Shown here one piece after another: positions 22,861-33,834 of a stretch of DNA of 64,000 nucleotides. The position numbers and the translations under genes are program-made. This DNA is from Anisodus tanguticus (taxonomy: Eukaryota > Streptophyta > Magnoliopsida > Solanales > Solanaceae), in contig CM067550.1 in assembly GCA_034509755.1 (NCBI GenBank), forward strand, positions 16,919,001 through 16,983,000, in the 5' to 3' direction. Within the stretch, counting starts at the first letter, position 1. Each line of letters opens with the position of its first letter. The notes beneath the pieces were generated by a model, which saw only the letters and a list, made by a program, of their open reading frames with translations, made no database searches and had not been told where the DNA came from.

Positions 22861-23217
22861 AACAAAGCAATATACCCGTGATATACACCCAATATACAGA
22901 AGTGTATATCACGGGCAAATGATCTTGACAGTGGGCTTCAGCTCATCTCAAGAAGTGGCTTTGCCCATCTCGGGCGTGGCTTCACCCCATCACGGGCAGA
23001 AGCAGTGTAGTATATTTGGAATGTATATTGTTGGTATATTATAGTGTAAAGGTTACCTTAATTAGTCTTGTACACTTACCATAATTGTATAGTTAGAATT
23101 ATGGTAGAATAAGGTTTTAGGAATAGAATAGGAATATGATTCTCCTATTATGGAAATATATAACTTGTATATATACCTTTCAATTAATGAAAATAATCAA
23201 GGAGATTATTTCTTTCA
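22855..23217 (+). repeat. TE2 3' LTR
   Basis: Starts after a G-rich tract (ctgcggg) and ends TTTCA at 23217. It keeps the perfect inverted repeat CCCGTGATATACAC / GTGTATATCACGGG and is very similar to the 5' copy. Confidence 0.85.
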
Positions 23218-23222
23218 AATAG

Positions 23223-23679
23223 TTGGAGAAACTTAGGCTCTAAGAAAGTGCTATGGTGCCAATATATTGGAAGACAGAAAAGAAAGCAAAAAGAAGCTAA
23301 GAAAAGGGAGACAAATAAGAGGGAAAATGAGAAATATTTGACCTCAGATTTTGTCAATTTTTGTTGTAAAGAAAAGAAAGACATGAAGAGTTGAATAAAA
23401 ATGTGGAGGTTTAAATTCATTTATTATACGTGGAAAAGGAAGAGAAAAAACCGACTTAATTCTAATTCAGTTGCGGCTTGGCGGTCCCTAAACCGGTTTT
23501 TCTTGCGGTTTGGACAGATTTAATGACAATTCTACCCCTTTGTTTCATATATCATTTGTTATATACTCTATGCTGTATCGTTATTTCATGTAGCAAATGC
23601 TACGTACTAATAAAAAATCTGGTTACTGATGGAGCTTATATCAACCAGTATGTGTAAAGTGCATTCCTTTTAACTAGTA
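23223..23679. other. gene-free stretch; probable displaced SRO promoter
   Basis: In SRO orientation (-) this lies immediately upstream of TE2, so before the insertion it abutted the SRO start codon. Purine-rich on the + strand around 23270-23400. No clear TATA box was identified. Confidence 0.4.
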
Positions 23680-23896
23680 TTCCATTTGTCCCAAAAAGAC
23701 TGACATACTTTCGTTATTAGTTTGTTCTAAAAAGATTAACTAATTTTTATATTTAGAAACAATTTAATTTTATGAGATCATTTACAACCACACAAATATC
23801 TAAGATTGTTTTGGACCACAACATTTTAAAAATATTCATTTTTTTCTTAAATTTTGTATAAGTCAAACTAGCTCAATCTTTTTTGAACGGAGTGAG
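23680..23896. mobile_element. Stowaway-type MITE, 217 bp
   Basis: TA-flanked (23678-23679 and 23897-23898). The left end TTCCATTTGTCCCAAAAAGA and the reverse complement of the right end, CTCACTCCGTTCAAAAAAGA, are imperfect inverted repeats close to the Stowaway consensus CTCCNTTCGTCCCAAAAAGA. No ORF. This is a common Tc1/mariner-derived MITE. Confidence 0.8.
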
Positions 23897-24339
23897 TATA
23901 AATTAACTATTACAAGGAATTATTTATGTTTTCATTGTCACCTTTGAAACTTTAATATTACATGCTTTTTAAGGCGTTCTCAATTAATGTGTCAATTATA
24001 TAAGCACAAGTTTCTCAAGATGTCACTGTATTCCTTGATTAAATGTATCTTTCTTGTTTCCTTTTCTCATGGTGGTGAGCTGAGGATAGAGGCAAGAGAA
24101 GTGTACTTTGTGGCTTGGCTTACAACCATATTGATCAAACCAGTTTCATTGAAACAATAAAGTTTGAATTGCGTTTTGTTAATGCATATAAATAGGATTA
24201 TGCATCTGGAAAAAATTTCAGTCAAGGATTTTTAACTTTGGGCTTGTTTTTATTATATACTCAATTAGGATAACCAATAATTTGGAAACAGTATGTTGCC
24301 TTTATTATTTTTCAGTGTGTGATCAAGTAATTGATTTGC
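23897..24339. other. gene-free stretch
   Basis: AT-rich; no recognisable gene or element. Confidence 0.5.
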
Positions 24340-25238
24340 TTACAAAACCCCAAAACCCCGCAGATTTTTTTCGCCTTCGTTATTGGACCCAAAATAACAT
24401 TCATTCTGAGAGCTAGAATCTTGAGGAGTAGTAGTAGAAACAGAATGTGCAGCAAAAGCTTGATGCGTATTCCTTGAAGCGCTGCAACCTTTGCTCATGA
24501 AGTAAAAGTTTGGTGCGAAGCTCTTCAAGCGATAATTGATCAGGAAAGTGTGTAATGATGCCAACCAAAGTGTCATACTCTTTTCCAAGACCTAGTAAAA
24601 CATGATCAATGAAATCCTGAGCAGTGACGGGTGAATTAATTGCTGCAAGGGAAATTGTTTGGCGTTCCGAAGGTATTGGTCAATGCTCTCATATTATCAT
24701 CCTTTCGCAAGCTAGTGAGTTGGCGTTTCAGCTCAATAGATTTAGCCTGACTCGCATCCATATAGCGGCGATGTAAGGATAGCCATATATCTTTGGATGT
24801 AGGAAGGAGATGAACATCAAGGGATAATGTTGCAAATAACCAAGAACGAACACTTTGATCAATCTTTATCCAAGAGCGATAGAGAGGGTTTAGTTGTTGA
24901 TTTCCAGATATATCGCCAAGAAGGGGAGACGGAGGAGGAATTGAGCCATCAACAAAGCCATAATTAAGCTCATGAGAAAGTAGTATAGAGGTGAATTGAG
25001 TGCGCCATGTGAGATAGACCTCCACAGAATCGAACTTAATGATCACTAACTTGGTGACATTAGGAGCAGCAAGAGAATTAAAATTTGGTATGATTGGAGA
25101 ACCAATGTTAATGGGAGGAGATAGACCAAATAATGTGCAACTTAAGGGAGGAAATGGACATGTAGCAGGAGAACTTGAACCTGCAATAGTAGTGAAGGTA
25201 GGAGGAACAACGGGTGTAGCGGAAGATGAAGACTCCAT
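24340..25238 (-). pseudogene. copia gag relic (truncated element)
   Basis: Starts at 25238 (MESSSSATPVVPPTFTT) and reads through a copia gag: VEVYLTWRTQFTSILLSHEL, SWLFATLSLDV, DIWLSLHRRYMDASQAKSIELKRQL. The frame changes near 24640 to DFIDHVLLGLGKEYDTLVGIITHF and DQLSLEELRTKLLLHEQRL, a classic gag continuation. No protease or pol follows. It sits next to its 5' LTR and primer site at 25284-25444, so it is the 5' end of an element truncated on its 3' side. Confidence 0.8.
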
Positions 25239-25304
25239 ATGTTTTGGAAAGAAAAAATTAAAGGGAGCTAAATTAATGACTTTAAGTCTGGCTATCTGAT
25301 ACCA

Positions 25305-25444
25305 TGAGAATAATTTGTAAAATGGCTGAACAATACGTAGAGCCTTCCTCTGTCATTATATATTGGAAAACATACATCACCCTCTATGGATAACTACAAT
25401 TTATACAAGAGATAATTACAAATAAATAAGTCCTAAAACATTCA
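25305..25444 (-). repeat. short copia 5' LTR (140 bp) with primer-binding site
   Basis: On the - strand the LTR runs TGAATGTTTTAGG... to ...TTATTCTCA, directly followed by TGGTATCAGATAGCC (25304-25290), complementary to the 3' end of initiator tRNA-Met. No second LTR was found. The very short LTR is like that of Ale-type copia elements. Confidence 0.75.
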
Positions 25445-25775
25445 ACTTTTTCATGGTAAAAAATAAAAAATGATTAAATGGGAGGGAACTTGGGCAAATA
25501 TAGAGGAAAATATGCACTAATTAACTATGTGAAGACACGCATTATGTATTCATTCCATTAATTTAAACGCGACATTTTTTTTCTTCCAATATAATGATGT
25601 GTTCACAACTTCACATGTTTGCATACCTGAAGACTCTTCAATCCTAGATTTCAATTCATAATAAGTTGACAAGTTGAGATCATCCTCTATATTTATACAT
25701 AGTCAAATGATTGGCCTCTACAAGTTAAGTAGCTTAAAGTCAAATGATTGACAAACTAAACAGTTAGTATATGGC
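25445..25775. other. gene-free stretch, bHLH90 3' flank
   Basis: AT-rich. On the - strand this follows the bHLH stop codon and should hold its 3' UTR. Confidence 0.4.
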
Positions 25776-28762
25776 TCAACCAAAGATATATATGTTCAAA
25801 AGCTCAATAAGTGAAGATCTCAGCTTCCGTGCGTCAAGAACTCTGTCCACATTTGCCTGCAAGAAGCAAATAGATATCAGCATGCCATGGGAAACATCAA
25901 TGTTCCCATCGGAGGAACCAATCTCATTATTTTCTTACGAGTTTCAGCTGTTGTACACTGACAGTGCAAAAAAATAATTACATTATCGGATTACTTAAAA
26001 CCAACTATATGATCTATAATAAACCTAGTTGTAATTTGGAAAAGACGTAATCAAGTAACATGCTATAATTGGTTGAAATATATCGATAATGTGAAAATGG
26101 CGTACAAAGTGTGGCTTATTGCTAACAATCAAACATGATGTATATGTTTAAGCCCTAAAAAAGATATGATAGATAAAGCGGAAAGTTAAATCACATAATA
26201 ATGAGCTATGTTGCTCGATCCTCTAATAATGTCATTCTACCCGTGACTGATCTTCCAAATATTATGCATTTTTCGAGGATCCAACATGAGTGCAACAACA
26301 TGTTTGAAGGATCAAAAGAGATTAACATCACAGGAGATGCAAGGTTGTAAAATCTGTTCATTTCTTGGTATATTGTATTACAACGGTATCTGAGAAATGA
26401 AAATTACCTCTGCGATGAAAACGCTCAAGATCTCCTTTCCAGAAGTGGTAAAACTCACATTTACTACTTCAAGTCCTAAGTATTTCATAGCCTCCATCAA
26501 CTGAGTAAATCCTCCTGGTTTATGTGATCCAGAGACCTTCAACAAGAACTCTCTTGCACCAATTTGGTTCACTTCTACCTGCCCCTTCATCAACAATGCA
26601 AAATATCAAGGAGACTTGAATGCAGCATGAATATTACTTTTAAATGTAAAGCAATATAAGGAAACAGAAAGGAAATCTAGTAATCAAAGAAACAAATGGA
26701 ATTAAGAAATCTAGCAACTTCCAGCACCTCCATTCTTGTCCTTTTAGTTGTATCAGTTAAAATTTGTGATTTCTCATTTGTTGGTCCAGTAACTTTCGAC
26801 ATTTCACTCTTGTCTGATAGAACCACTTCAGCAGTTTCATTGTTGGAAACTTCTTCTATTTCATTGAGTTCAGCCTCATATAACTTCACTTTTTCTTGCA
26901 ATTCATTTATATAGTCAATTGCATCTCCAAGTATTGCAACCTTGTCCATCTGAAAGTAAATCCAACAAGGATCGAATCAAACTTCGAACAACATGTACTT
27001 AATATCAAATAAGTAAGCTTAAATTAGCAACCTTAGAGATGTTGGGAACTAGAGCTCGAAGAGCAAAAAGACCGTTTTTAATTCTGTTCCTTCGTTTTCT
27101 CTCGGTGACAAGATTCTTCGACTGATGAGGTCCTGTTTGTCTTTCCTTACCCATTGCGAAAATATTTCCTGCAATCATAACATTTTCTTTTTTCCAAGGC
27201 AAAGTTGCACCATCCATTCTTGACAAGTTTCCACTGCAATGAAGTTGTGTGTGCTCAAAATACCCTTCAGTAGATTGGCTTAACGGCACATTTCGCGACA
27301 GATGGTCAGAAGGTGAATGACACAGGGTAAGTTCATTGGATGGAGTTGAACCAGTAGATGATCCTTGAATGCTAGGATTAGCACTAGATTCGGATACTTG
27401 ACAAATATGAGGTGCACTTGAAGGAAAACTTGTAGTATATTGCGGGAGAGGAGCAAAAGAGCTCAATTTCTCATAAGGAAAGGAATCAAGAACTTGATAT
27501 TCTTTTTTTGCAGTGGAACTATTGGTTTCTCCTGTACCAAGTTTGAAGCGATTGATAACGAAATCAATCATATTTTGGTCTTTATATATCTGTTCCAAGC
27601 ATAAGTAATGTAAGATAAATAGTTAAACTTTCAGTTCAGCGCATATTTAGCCAAGCAAGCATCAGTCCAAATTAATTGAGGTAGGCAATATGAATCCTCT
27701 GTATCGATTCCGTTCTAATATTAAATACTTAACAAACAATTTATCTAATCTTATCAGACTGACATCTTTTACATTAACTTTAAGACCCAATAGTGAATGA
27801 CTTTTACCAGCTTTGAGTTGTAGAGTTCCACCAGTCCACCAGCAACTGGGATCAACACCAGGGTACCCTTTAGTTCCTGTGAAGGGTACTAACGAGTCGA
27901 AAAATTCAATATAAAACATTTATCAAAGTAATCTTGAGAGTTCAGTAAAGACTTCAACTTTCTATTCTGAGGCATAAATAAATGGGAAATCAAAACCGTA
28001 CTCACATGTGACAAATTTGAATTGGAAATCTCAGCATGATTAATCCACTTTGGTTCATTTGATGTTACAACCTCTCCCCGAATCCTGTTTTTACACATAT
28101 CTTCAAGTTAGCTTTATATTCATGCCTTTCTATAGAAATGTAGCTTGAAATAAACCAGCAATAAATGAAATGGAAGTACAAACATACCCTGAATAAAGAG
28201 AAATAGAAAGAGGAAAATGAGCCAATGCCTCACAAGCCTTTGTTCTAATAGGATGCTGAACTTGGCTATCTCTACACAGAGCAGTGTAGTTCTGCATTCC
28301 TCCATTTTCTTTCTTCACATTGACATCAACTTCATTAGCTCCACAACAGCAACATCCCATCCACTCAATAAACCTATAAACACCACAAACACTTAATTAG
28401 TCACACACACACACACACACACTCAAACACCATATGCACAAAATTTGCAACCATTTCAATTTTTAAGAAATTCTGAGCCGAGAGTCTATCGGGAACAACC
28501 TCTCTACCTAAAAGTCTTTGTACGTTCTACCCTCCCCAGACCTCACTTGTGGAATTACATTGGGTATGTTGTTATTGTTGCTCAATTTTAAAGAATGACA
28601 GAGCCAGAAATTCTATGCAATCAATTGAACCCCATTGGACTATGCATTTCAAGACTTAAAACTTTTTTACCTTGAAGGGTCATCACCCAACTCCCAAACA
28701 ACACAATATTCCCAATTCTTCGAATCAACAAGTGGCCTTAACCAATCCAATGCTCTTTCCAT
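25776..28762 (-). CDS. bHLH90: bHLH transcription factor, bHLH90/AMS-like, complete, 8 exons
   Basis: Exons: 28762-28671, 28373-28188, 28084-28006, 27876-27808, 27589-27032, 26949-26728, 26578-26408 and 25856-25776. All have GT-AG borders and all phases match, giving 485 codons plus TGA. Residues 1-142 are the MYC-type N-terminal domain (WELGDDPSR|FIEWMGCCCCG; GTLVLIPVAGGLVELYNSKL). The basic region and helix 1 are at about 300-328 (KNLVTERKRRNRIKNGLFAL), with the E and R residues that contact an E-box, and Asn where many family members have His. The loop and helix 2 continue in exon 6 (KVAILGDAIDYINELQEKV). Residues 403-485 form an ACT-like fold (GAREFLLKVSGSHKPGGFTQLMEAM). The closest family I recognise is bHLH90, sister to ABORTED MICROSPORES. 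It is likely nuclear; the biological role is not shown by the sequence. Confidence 0.9.
28402..28422. repeat. (AC)n microsatellite in bHLH90 intron 1
   Basis: About ten perfect AC units, 30 bp upstream (+ coordinates above) of the exon 2 acceptor. Confidence 0.95.
28475..28580 (+). repeat. SINE fragment in bHLH90 intron 1
   Basis: 'gccgagagtctatcgg', 'gtacgttctaccctccccag', 'cctcacttgtgg', 'attgggtatgttg', then (ttg/att) tail. This matches the (TTG)n-tailed Solanaceae SINE, opposite in orientation to the copy at 10279-10437. Confidence 0.7.
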
Positions 28763-29258
28763 GGCTAATAGTAACTTGAGGTATTTCTTTCTCCCAATTC
28801 TTGAAATTTGAGTACTAAAAAGTTGGTTGCTGCAATGTGGCTTATAGTGTCTGCCTTTATTTAGCCAATTATGTGAGATGGGGTATCCAATAATCAGCAC
28901 ACAAATCTTTGTCAGTGGCTTTTGATGGCCCCTCTGTAACCTACAGCATAGTACGTTGGGGGTAAATGTTGACTGAAGACTTATAAGGAAACAAGCCTGC
29001 TATGCTGATAAATGCGACAATCAGTTGCATTGCATTGTTATAGTTAGAATATTTCGAAGAGAAGAAGTTTATTTTATCCCTTTTTTAGATGGTTACTTGC
29101 AACATAAATGTTTCAATTTTCAAATAACACTAAAAACATTAATTTCAGGTTAGTCATAAAATTACTTTCATCACTTTAACATAACTGAACTATGAATTAC
29201 TCGAAAAATATAAATAGGGAACCAAAGGTCAAATTTTCTACTCAACTATGACATGTCA
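28763..29258 (-). promoter_or_regulatory. bHLH90 upstream region (probable promoter)
   Basis: Directly upstream of the bHLH90 start on the - strand. A weak TATA-like CTAAATAAAG lies about 100 bp before the ATG, next to a CCAAT-like element in reverse orientation (ATTGG). No other signals are certain. The hAT element starts beyond 29258. Confidence 0.35.
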
Positions 29259-29413
29259 CTCGCCACCAATGTTTTAAAAGGTGGGGCGTTTTACATATGC
29301 CTCGACGAGGCGTAAGCCCCACAGATATTTAATTTTTAATATTTTATAAAATAATATAATTATAATAAATATTTTTGAATAGGTAAAATTATATAAAAAT
29401 AAAAAAATTATAA

Positions 29414-29450
<37 letters not shown>
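29414..29450. repeat. (TA)n(TG)n microsatellite inside the hAT element
   Basis: About eight TA units run into nine to ten TG units. Confidence 0.9.
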
Positions 29451-29992
29451 AGTGATCCATTATACGCCACTTAGAACTTGTAATTATATATAACATAATT
29501 TTCAAGTATAAACAATACAAAGAAATAAAAGCTATTATGAAATGAAAATCAACTCTAACATATTAACTTTCAAACAATAAAAATATCACAACTTCTTAAA
29601 ACAATATTACTATCACACTATTCATTTTATCTCCCTATAAACAAATAATCAATAAACTTTATTAGTATTATAATTAAAATGTAAAACGTAACTCCTTCAT
29701 GAATAAAAATAAAGTTACTTTCAAATAGCGAAATAATAAAATATGATAATTTTGATACATAAGACAAAAGACCAGTGACAAGTGAAAATGTACAATTTTG
29801 CTATGTATTTTTTAAAAAGATATTAATTGATATTCACCCTCACGATGTTTTCAAATATTAAATATACAATACTACGACTTGTTATTTGAGCTAAAATCAA
29901 TCTTCTTATTTCTATATATTAACACGTACAATATCTCACACAATCCCTACACCATAATTAGAATATATCTCATATATTGTGTAAATATTTAG

Positions 29993-30427
29993 TGATGTAT
30001 AATTATGATAAACCTAGTATTCTTATTGTATTAGGGTTCTACATTGTACAATATATATATTTGTATTAATGAGAAAGGCTCCCCAAGGGAGATTAATACA
30101 ATCTGACATGGTATCAGAAGCCAAAACCCAAACTCTAATATTTCCTTCAGCCGCAGCAGCCCCTCGGCTTCTGCGTCGTGTTCCACTACCACAGAAACAG
30201 TAAAGATGTATGCTTTTTCTGCGTTCAATTACCCGAGAACCAAGAAAAGTGAGATCTTTGCCCTCTGTTTTCTTTTTTATTTTTGTCGACAACAATTTGT
30301 CCTCCTCTGTTTCCTTCTATCCCTTTCGGCCTCCACTGCCAGAAAACAGCAAACTCTGTTCCCTCTCCTTTTGTCCTTTATACGAGAACAAAACAAAATG
30401 ACCCAAGATTCATTCTTTACACTGTAG
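29993..30427 (+). mobile_element. copia 5' LTR and leader relic nested in the hAT element
   Basis: A sequence ending '...taatacaatctgaca' at 30108 is followed at once by TGGTATCAGAAGCC, a copia primer-binding site. The LTR probably starts TGATGTATAATT near 29993 (about 116 bp). The leader runs to a possible gag start (ATGACCCAAGATTC, 30398), and the copia sequence is lost within about 30 bp. The ORFs at 30206-30498 are chance frames in this leader. Confidence 0.65.
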
Positions 30428-30610
30428 ATGAAAAACTATTAAGTATAATTCATTTGTTAAAGAAGTCAACATTTTTAATTAAAGAATTTAACCTATAATT
30501 TGTGTAGAACTGTTAGGCAAGCTTCGAGCGTTAGTCGTGTTTAAGACGTACATGCGGACGCTCAGGGCGTAAGCTTCACAGTAACTGCCTTTTAAAACAT
30601 TGCTCGCCAC

Positions 30611-31639
30611 ACATGTCACTCCACATATTTCACGTTAGGAAAATAATTGCACCTCATAAAACTCTTGACTACTCATTAATACTTAAATAAAAGACAAATT
30701 AATAAAGACAAATCAAAGAAAAAGAAAGAATTATAGAATAAAAGTCGTTCAATAATCTTTTCTATTTTATTTTTCTCACATGTAATTTATAAAGTGGATA
30801 GCAACGTGTCTTTATCCGACGCCGAGATTTGATCTTTCGATCATTTACTGGGCAGTTTACCCATAGTTTAGTTAATTAATGTGACAAAAAATGGTGTTAT
30901 GCTCTTACTGTTATAATATAATTAGATGATTTAATTCAGACGCACCGAAGTAATTTACTGACTTCACTTTTTTTTCGACAATTAGGAACTAATAGAGCAG
31001 GGGGGAGGCAAGACAAATATGATTTTTATTTAAGGGAATACGAATAAAAAAGTACGTTGTTGTTGGGTGTGTTTGTTTTTGTACTTTGTGCTATGTTCGT
31101 AAAAGATGCCATTTTTCTGCTAGTTTTTCTCTTTTGAAGATTTATTCTAATGATTTTTCTGTATTGTTACAATTTCTACTTTTTGGAAGAATCATTGGTA
31201 CTTGGTAATGGTAAGGCAGTTGTACAATTGTTTTTGTTTAGGACATATATAGGACCATCGGATCATTTGCATGTGTTCAAATCAGATTGTGAAAAGTTGC
31301 CAATTTGATATCCGAATAATATCCACATTGGAAAAAATAAAAGGCGATTAACACACTATGATCAACATATGCAGCACTTCATGTTTCAAATTTTCATTCA
31401 ATATCTAGAAGCTTATAGATATTGAATTATAAACGAACGTTACGTGGTACACATCTGAATTGAATTGAACAAGAGTAGTGAAATACTACTCCTATGTGAA
31501 CATATATGTTGGGGCAATTAGAACCGTCATTTACATTTTACTTTTTGAGAATCTCGAGAAAAATACATAGAGAACGTATTCTAAAGCTCACTGCAAACTT
31601 GAAAGATTACACACAAACATGTGTATAAGTAGGGGTGTT
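30611..31639. other. gene-free stretch
   Basis: AT-rich intergenic DNA; no gene, SINE or terminal repeat was recognised. Confidence 0.5.
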
Positions 31640-32300
31640 AAATAAGTGAGTTGGGTTGTATTTTTGGACGAGTCAAAAAGAGTCAGTTAATAAATGGATG
31701 GGTCAATGACCACCCAAAAGTTACTTGAGCTTAAATGGGTTAAATGCGGATCAAAATTCAATCCATCCAATTTAGCAAAAATTATAGTCCAATGCCTTTG
31801 GGTGATCTAGTGTACAAAGTATGACCAACACTACTAGAAACATATAGGTTTTCCTCATCGACATCCAATGGAAAATTTGTGCTATAAAACATGATTTTCC
31901 CACCTTATTCCCACCGAACCAGCTCACTGGAAAAACGCATGAGAAACAGATTCTCATTGAAATACTGGGAAATTTCTTAATTTTTCAATGTGAAAACACT
32001 ACTATTTAGGTTTTTCCCACCGACATTCAGTAAAAAATAGTCGTTGAACATTTTTCACTGGAAAAATAGAGATTTTTTAATAGTTTAAACGTATAGGTTT
32101 TGTGTGTATATATAATGGTTTGTATATTGCAACCATATTATAAAATAAGTTTGGTCAAACTATGCATATTGGTTTGGTAAGTTAATATTTTAATAAGATT
32201 TCACATAAGTCAATTTGAACTATAACTTTAGATAGGTGAATGGAACAGATCAAAATGGGTCCAACCAATTAACCCATCTAAACTTGAATGGTTCATGTTT
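31640..32300. repeat. repetitive MITE-like block with a possible CACTA end
   Basis: The outer parts have GGGTTAAATG/TTAACCCATC-like inverted words (31640-31760 and 32250-32300), as in plant MITEs that start with 'ggggtgttaaat'. At 31829 the motif CACTACTAGAAA, the typical start of a CACTA TIR, appears. It is followed by repeated words such as 'ttcccaccgac' and 'cactggaaaa', which resemble CACTA subterminal repeats. A second 'cactactatttagg' is near 31997. No partner terminus was found, so it is probably truncated. Confidence 0.4.
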
Positions 32301-32454
32301 TCTTGGAGTAATTTTGCCATCCTCCTTATACGTTTTTAAAGTCACGTTCAGATAGTCTAAGGTGGTGGAGCAGGTGTCTATTCATGTGAAAATGTATAAA
32401 TGTTGGTAAGTGCAAATAGTTTGTTTTCCATGTTAGGTAATTAGAAAGATTCAT

Positions 32455-32535
32455 GGTTTGCAGGCTATTGCGTCAGTCCGGGGTTTACCCTGTGCGCACT
32501 CGAGAAAGTAGTGGCTGCGGTTCCTTCGTCAACAA
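32455..32535 (+). repeat. SINE 3' fragment with A-rich tail
   Basis: 'cgtcagtccggggtttaccctgtg', 'cgcactcgagaaagtagtggctgcgg', then 'ttccttcgtcaacaaaaaaag'. This is a familiar Solanaceae SINE tail, 5'-truncated. Confidence 0.5.
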
Positions 32536-33217
32536 AAAAAGAAGAAGAAAAATTCATGATACATTTGGTTCGCTCTTAATAAATACGTTTAGTCATTTAT
32601 CATCCATTTAAGACGCTCAAAATAAAAGGAAATATATTGAAGGAAAATTAATTCGTAACGTTTACCCTCTTCAAGGATTATTTTTGAGTTCTAGACAATT
32701 ATTCAGTGCTTAATTCATCATTTGCAAATTACATTTGAATTTTCATACAACGTAAAAATCAGAAAAATCATGACTATGCTTAAGAACACTCTGAAAAGCG
32801 CACATAAGGTAAATGACGTAACTCAATTATTTTGTTATGCCAAAGAAATTAATTAGAATTCTCAAAGCAAAACGAAAATGAACAATGTAGGAGGGGAATT
32901 AGTAATGAGCTGTCTAACAAACTAAAAATAGAGAAGCTGAGAGATTTCATCTTATCCATCACATTAAAACTATTAATGAATGTGAGCATTTGTCTCTTAA
33001 CCATTCATATCAATCTCTTTTATTACCACATCAATTTTTTTTTTTACCTTTATCAAATTAGTGTTCATTTCCATTAGCAGTAGCAAATTAAAGTACTCCC
33101 ATCCTCCTTGCTTCCTGCCCTCACTCCCTAGAGAGAGAAAAAAAAACATAAAAAGAAAAGAAAAGGGAAAAGAGGGCATTTATTATCAACCTACAAAAAT
33201 TCACAACTTGATATAAA
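32536..33217. other. gene-free stretch upstream of the membrane ORF
   Basis: No element was recognised. 33120-33180 is an A/G-rich tract just before the ORF and could be its 5' UTR. Confidence 0.4.
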
Positions 33218-33589
33218 ATGGAAAAAGTTGGAGATAATATGCAAGTAGAGGAAATGGAAGAAATTAAAGATATACAAGGAAGAAAAGCCACAATGGTTGG
33301 CATAGTTGTTGTAGCATGGGCAATTCCTGCTTTACATGTCACACATAGGACATGGCATTGTTATTGGCTAGATAGAATTATATTTTTTCTTCCATCTATA
33401 TTTTTTCAAGTCATACATCTATTGATTACTTGGAAATTTTACCAAGAGATGATGAAGCTTGTACTTGGAGAAGAAGAACATGATAAAAGGCAAAATAAAG
33501 AAAAAGATCATAAAAAACCACCATACTCGTTCGTGTGTGCGTATTTGTTTATGATGATATTCATGAGTTGGATGACAGTATCCTATTGA
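33218..33589 (+). CDS. hypothetical small membrane protein, 123 aa
   Basis: Unrecognised single-exon ORF starting MEKVGDNMQVEEMEEI. It has an acidic N-terminus and three hydrophobic segments, at about residues 24-41 (MVGIVVVAWAIPALHV), 51-73 (IIFFLPSIFFQVIHLLITW) and 103-122 (FVCAYLFMMIFMSWMTVSY). A highly charged Lys/Glu loop (about 84-100) lies before the last segment. The composition and length make it more credible than a chance frame, but I can name no family. It ends 225 bp before the TE5/TE4 pile. Confidence 0.4.
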   Translation: MEKVGDNMQVEEMEEIKDIQGRKATMVGIVVVAWAIPALHVTHRTWHCYWLDRIIFFLPSIFFQVIHLLITWKFYQEMMKLVLGEEEHDKRQNKEKDHKKPPYSFVCAYLFMMIFMSWMTVSY

Positions 33590-33813
33590 AGATGATCAAG
33601 CTGCAGAATTATTTTCCAAGTTGTCCAATTGTTGGGAATAATTTGTACTTCAGTATTTATTTTTCGTCTTTTTCTTTGCTTTTCTTTTTTAAGTAGAGTT
33701 TTTGATTGAATTAGGGTGTATGTGAATATTTGAATTCAAGTGGGAATTCTGGATAATGATACAAGAACTACATTATTTGCCTCCCTATGTTTGCAAATGT
33801 TGACCTTAATTCT
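33590..33813. other. gap between the membrane ORF and TE5
   Basis: Short T-rich sequence, possibly the ORF's 3' UTR. Confidence 0.3.
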
Positions 33814-33834
33814 GGAAGGGTGTCAAAGGCTACT

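Larger units (their letters stand above)
19334..23222 (+). mobile_element. TE2: Ty1/copia element lacking RT, with intact TSD
   Basis: The element is 19339-23217 with LTRs of 363 bp, flanked by the 5-bp duplication aatag (19334-19338 and 23218-23222). The primer site TGGTATCAAAAGTC follows the 5' LTR at 19702. The internal part has gag, protease, and integrase, then jumps near 22235 straight into RNase H, so the integrase C-terminus and the RT are deleted. It is the same family as TE4. It lies 46 bp upstream of the SRO start codon, in opposite orientation to SRO, where a promoter or 5' UTR would be. Confidence 0.9.
29267..30602. mobile_element. hAT-type non-autonomous element, 1336 bp
   Basis: Perfect 15-bp terminal inverted repeats CAATGTTTTAAAAGG at 29267-29281 and 30588-30602. 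Perfect 8-bp target duplication CTCGCCAC at 29259-29266 and 30603-30610. An 8-bp TSD with a CA-starting TIR is the hAT signature. Subterminal regions contain 'gaggcgtaagcc'-like words. There is no transposase ORF. A copia LTR relic is inside it. Confidence 0.9.

Noticed and set aside
30206..30498. Overlapping + strand ORFs of 63-73 codons
   Set aside because: They sit in the leader of the copia relic inside the hAT element and start in several frames; none has a domain.
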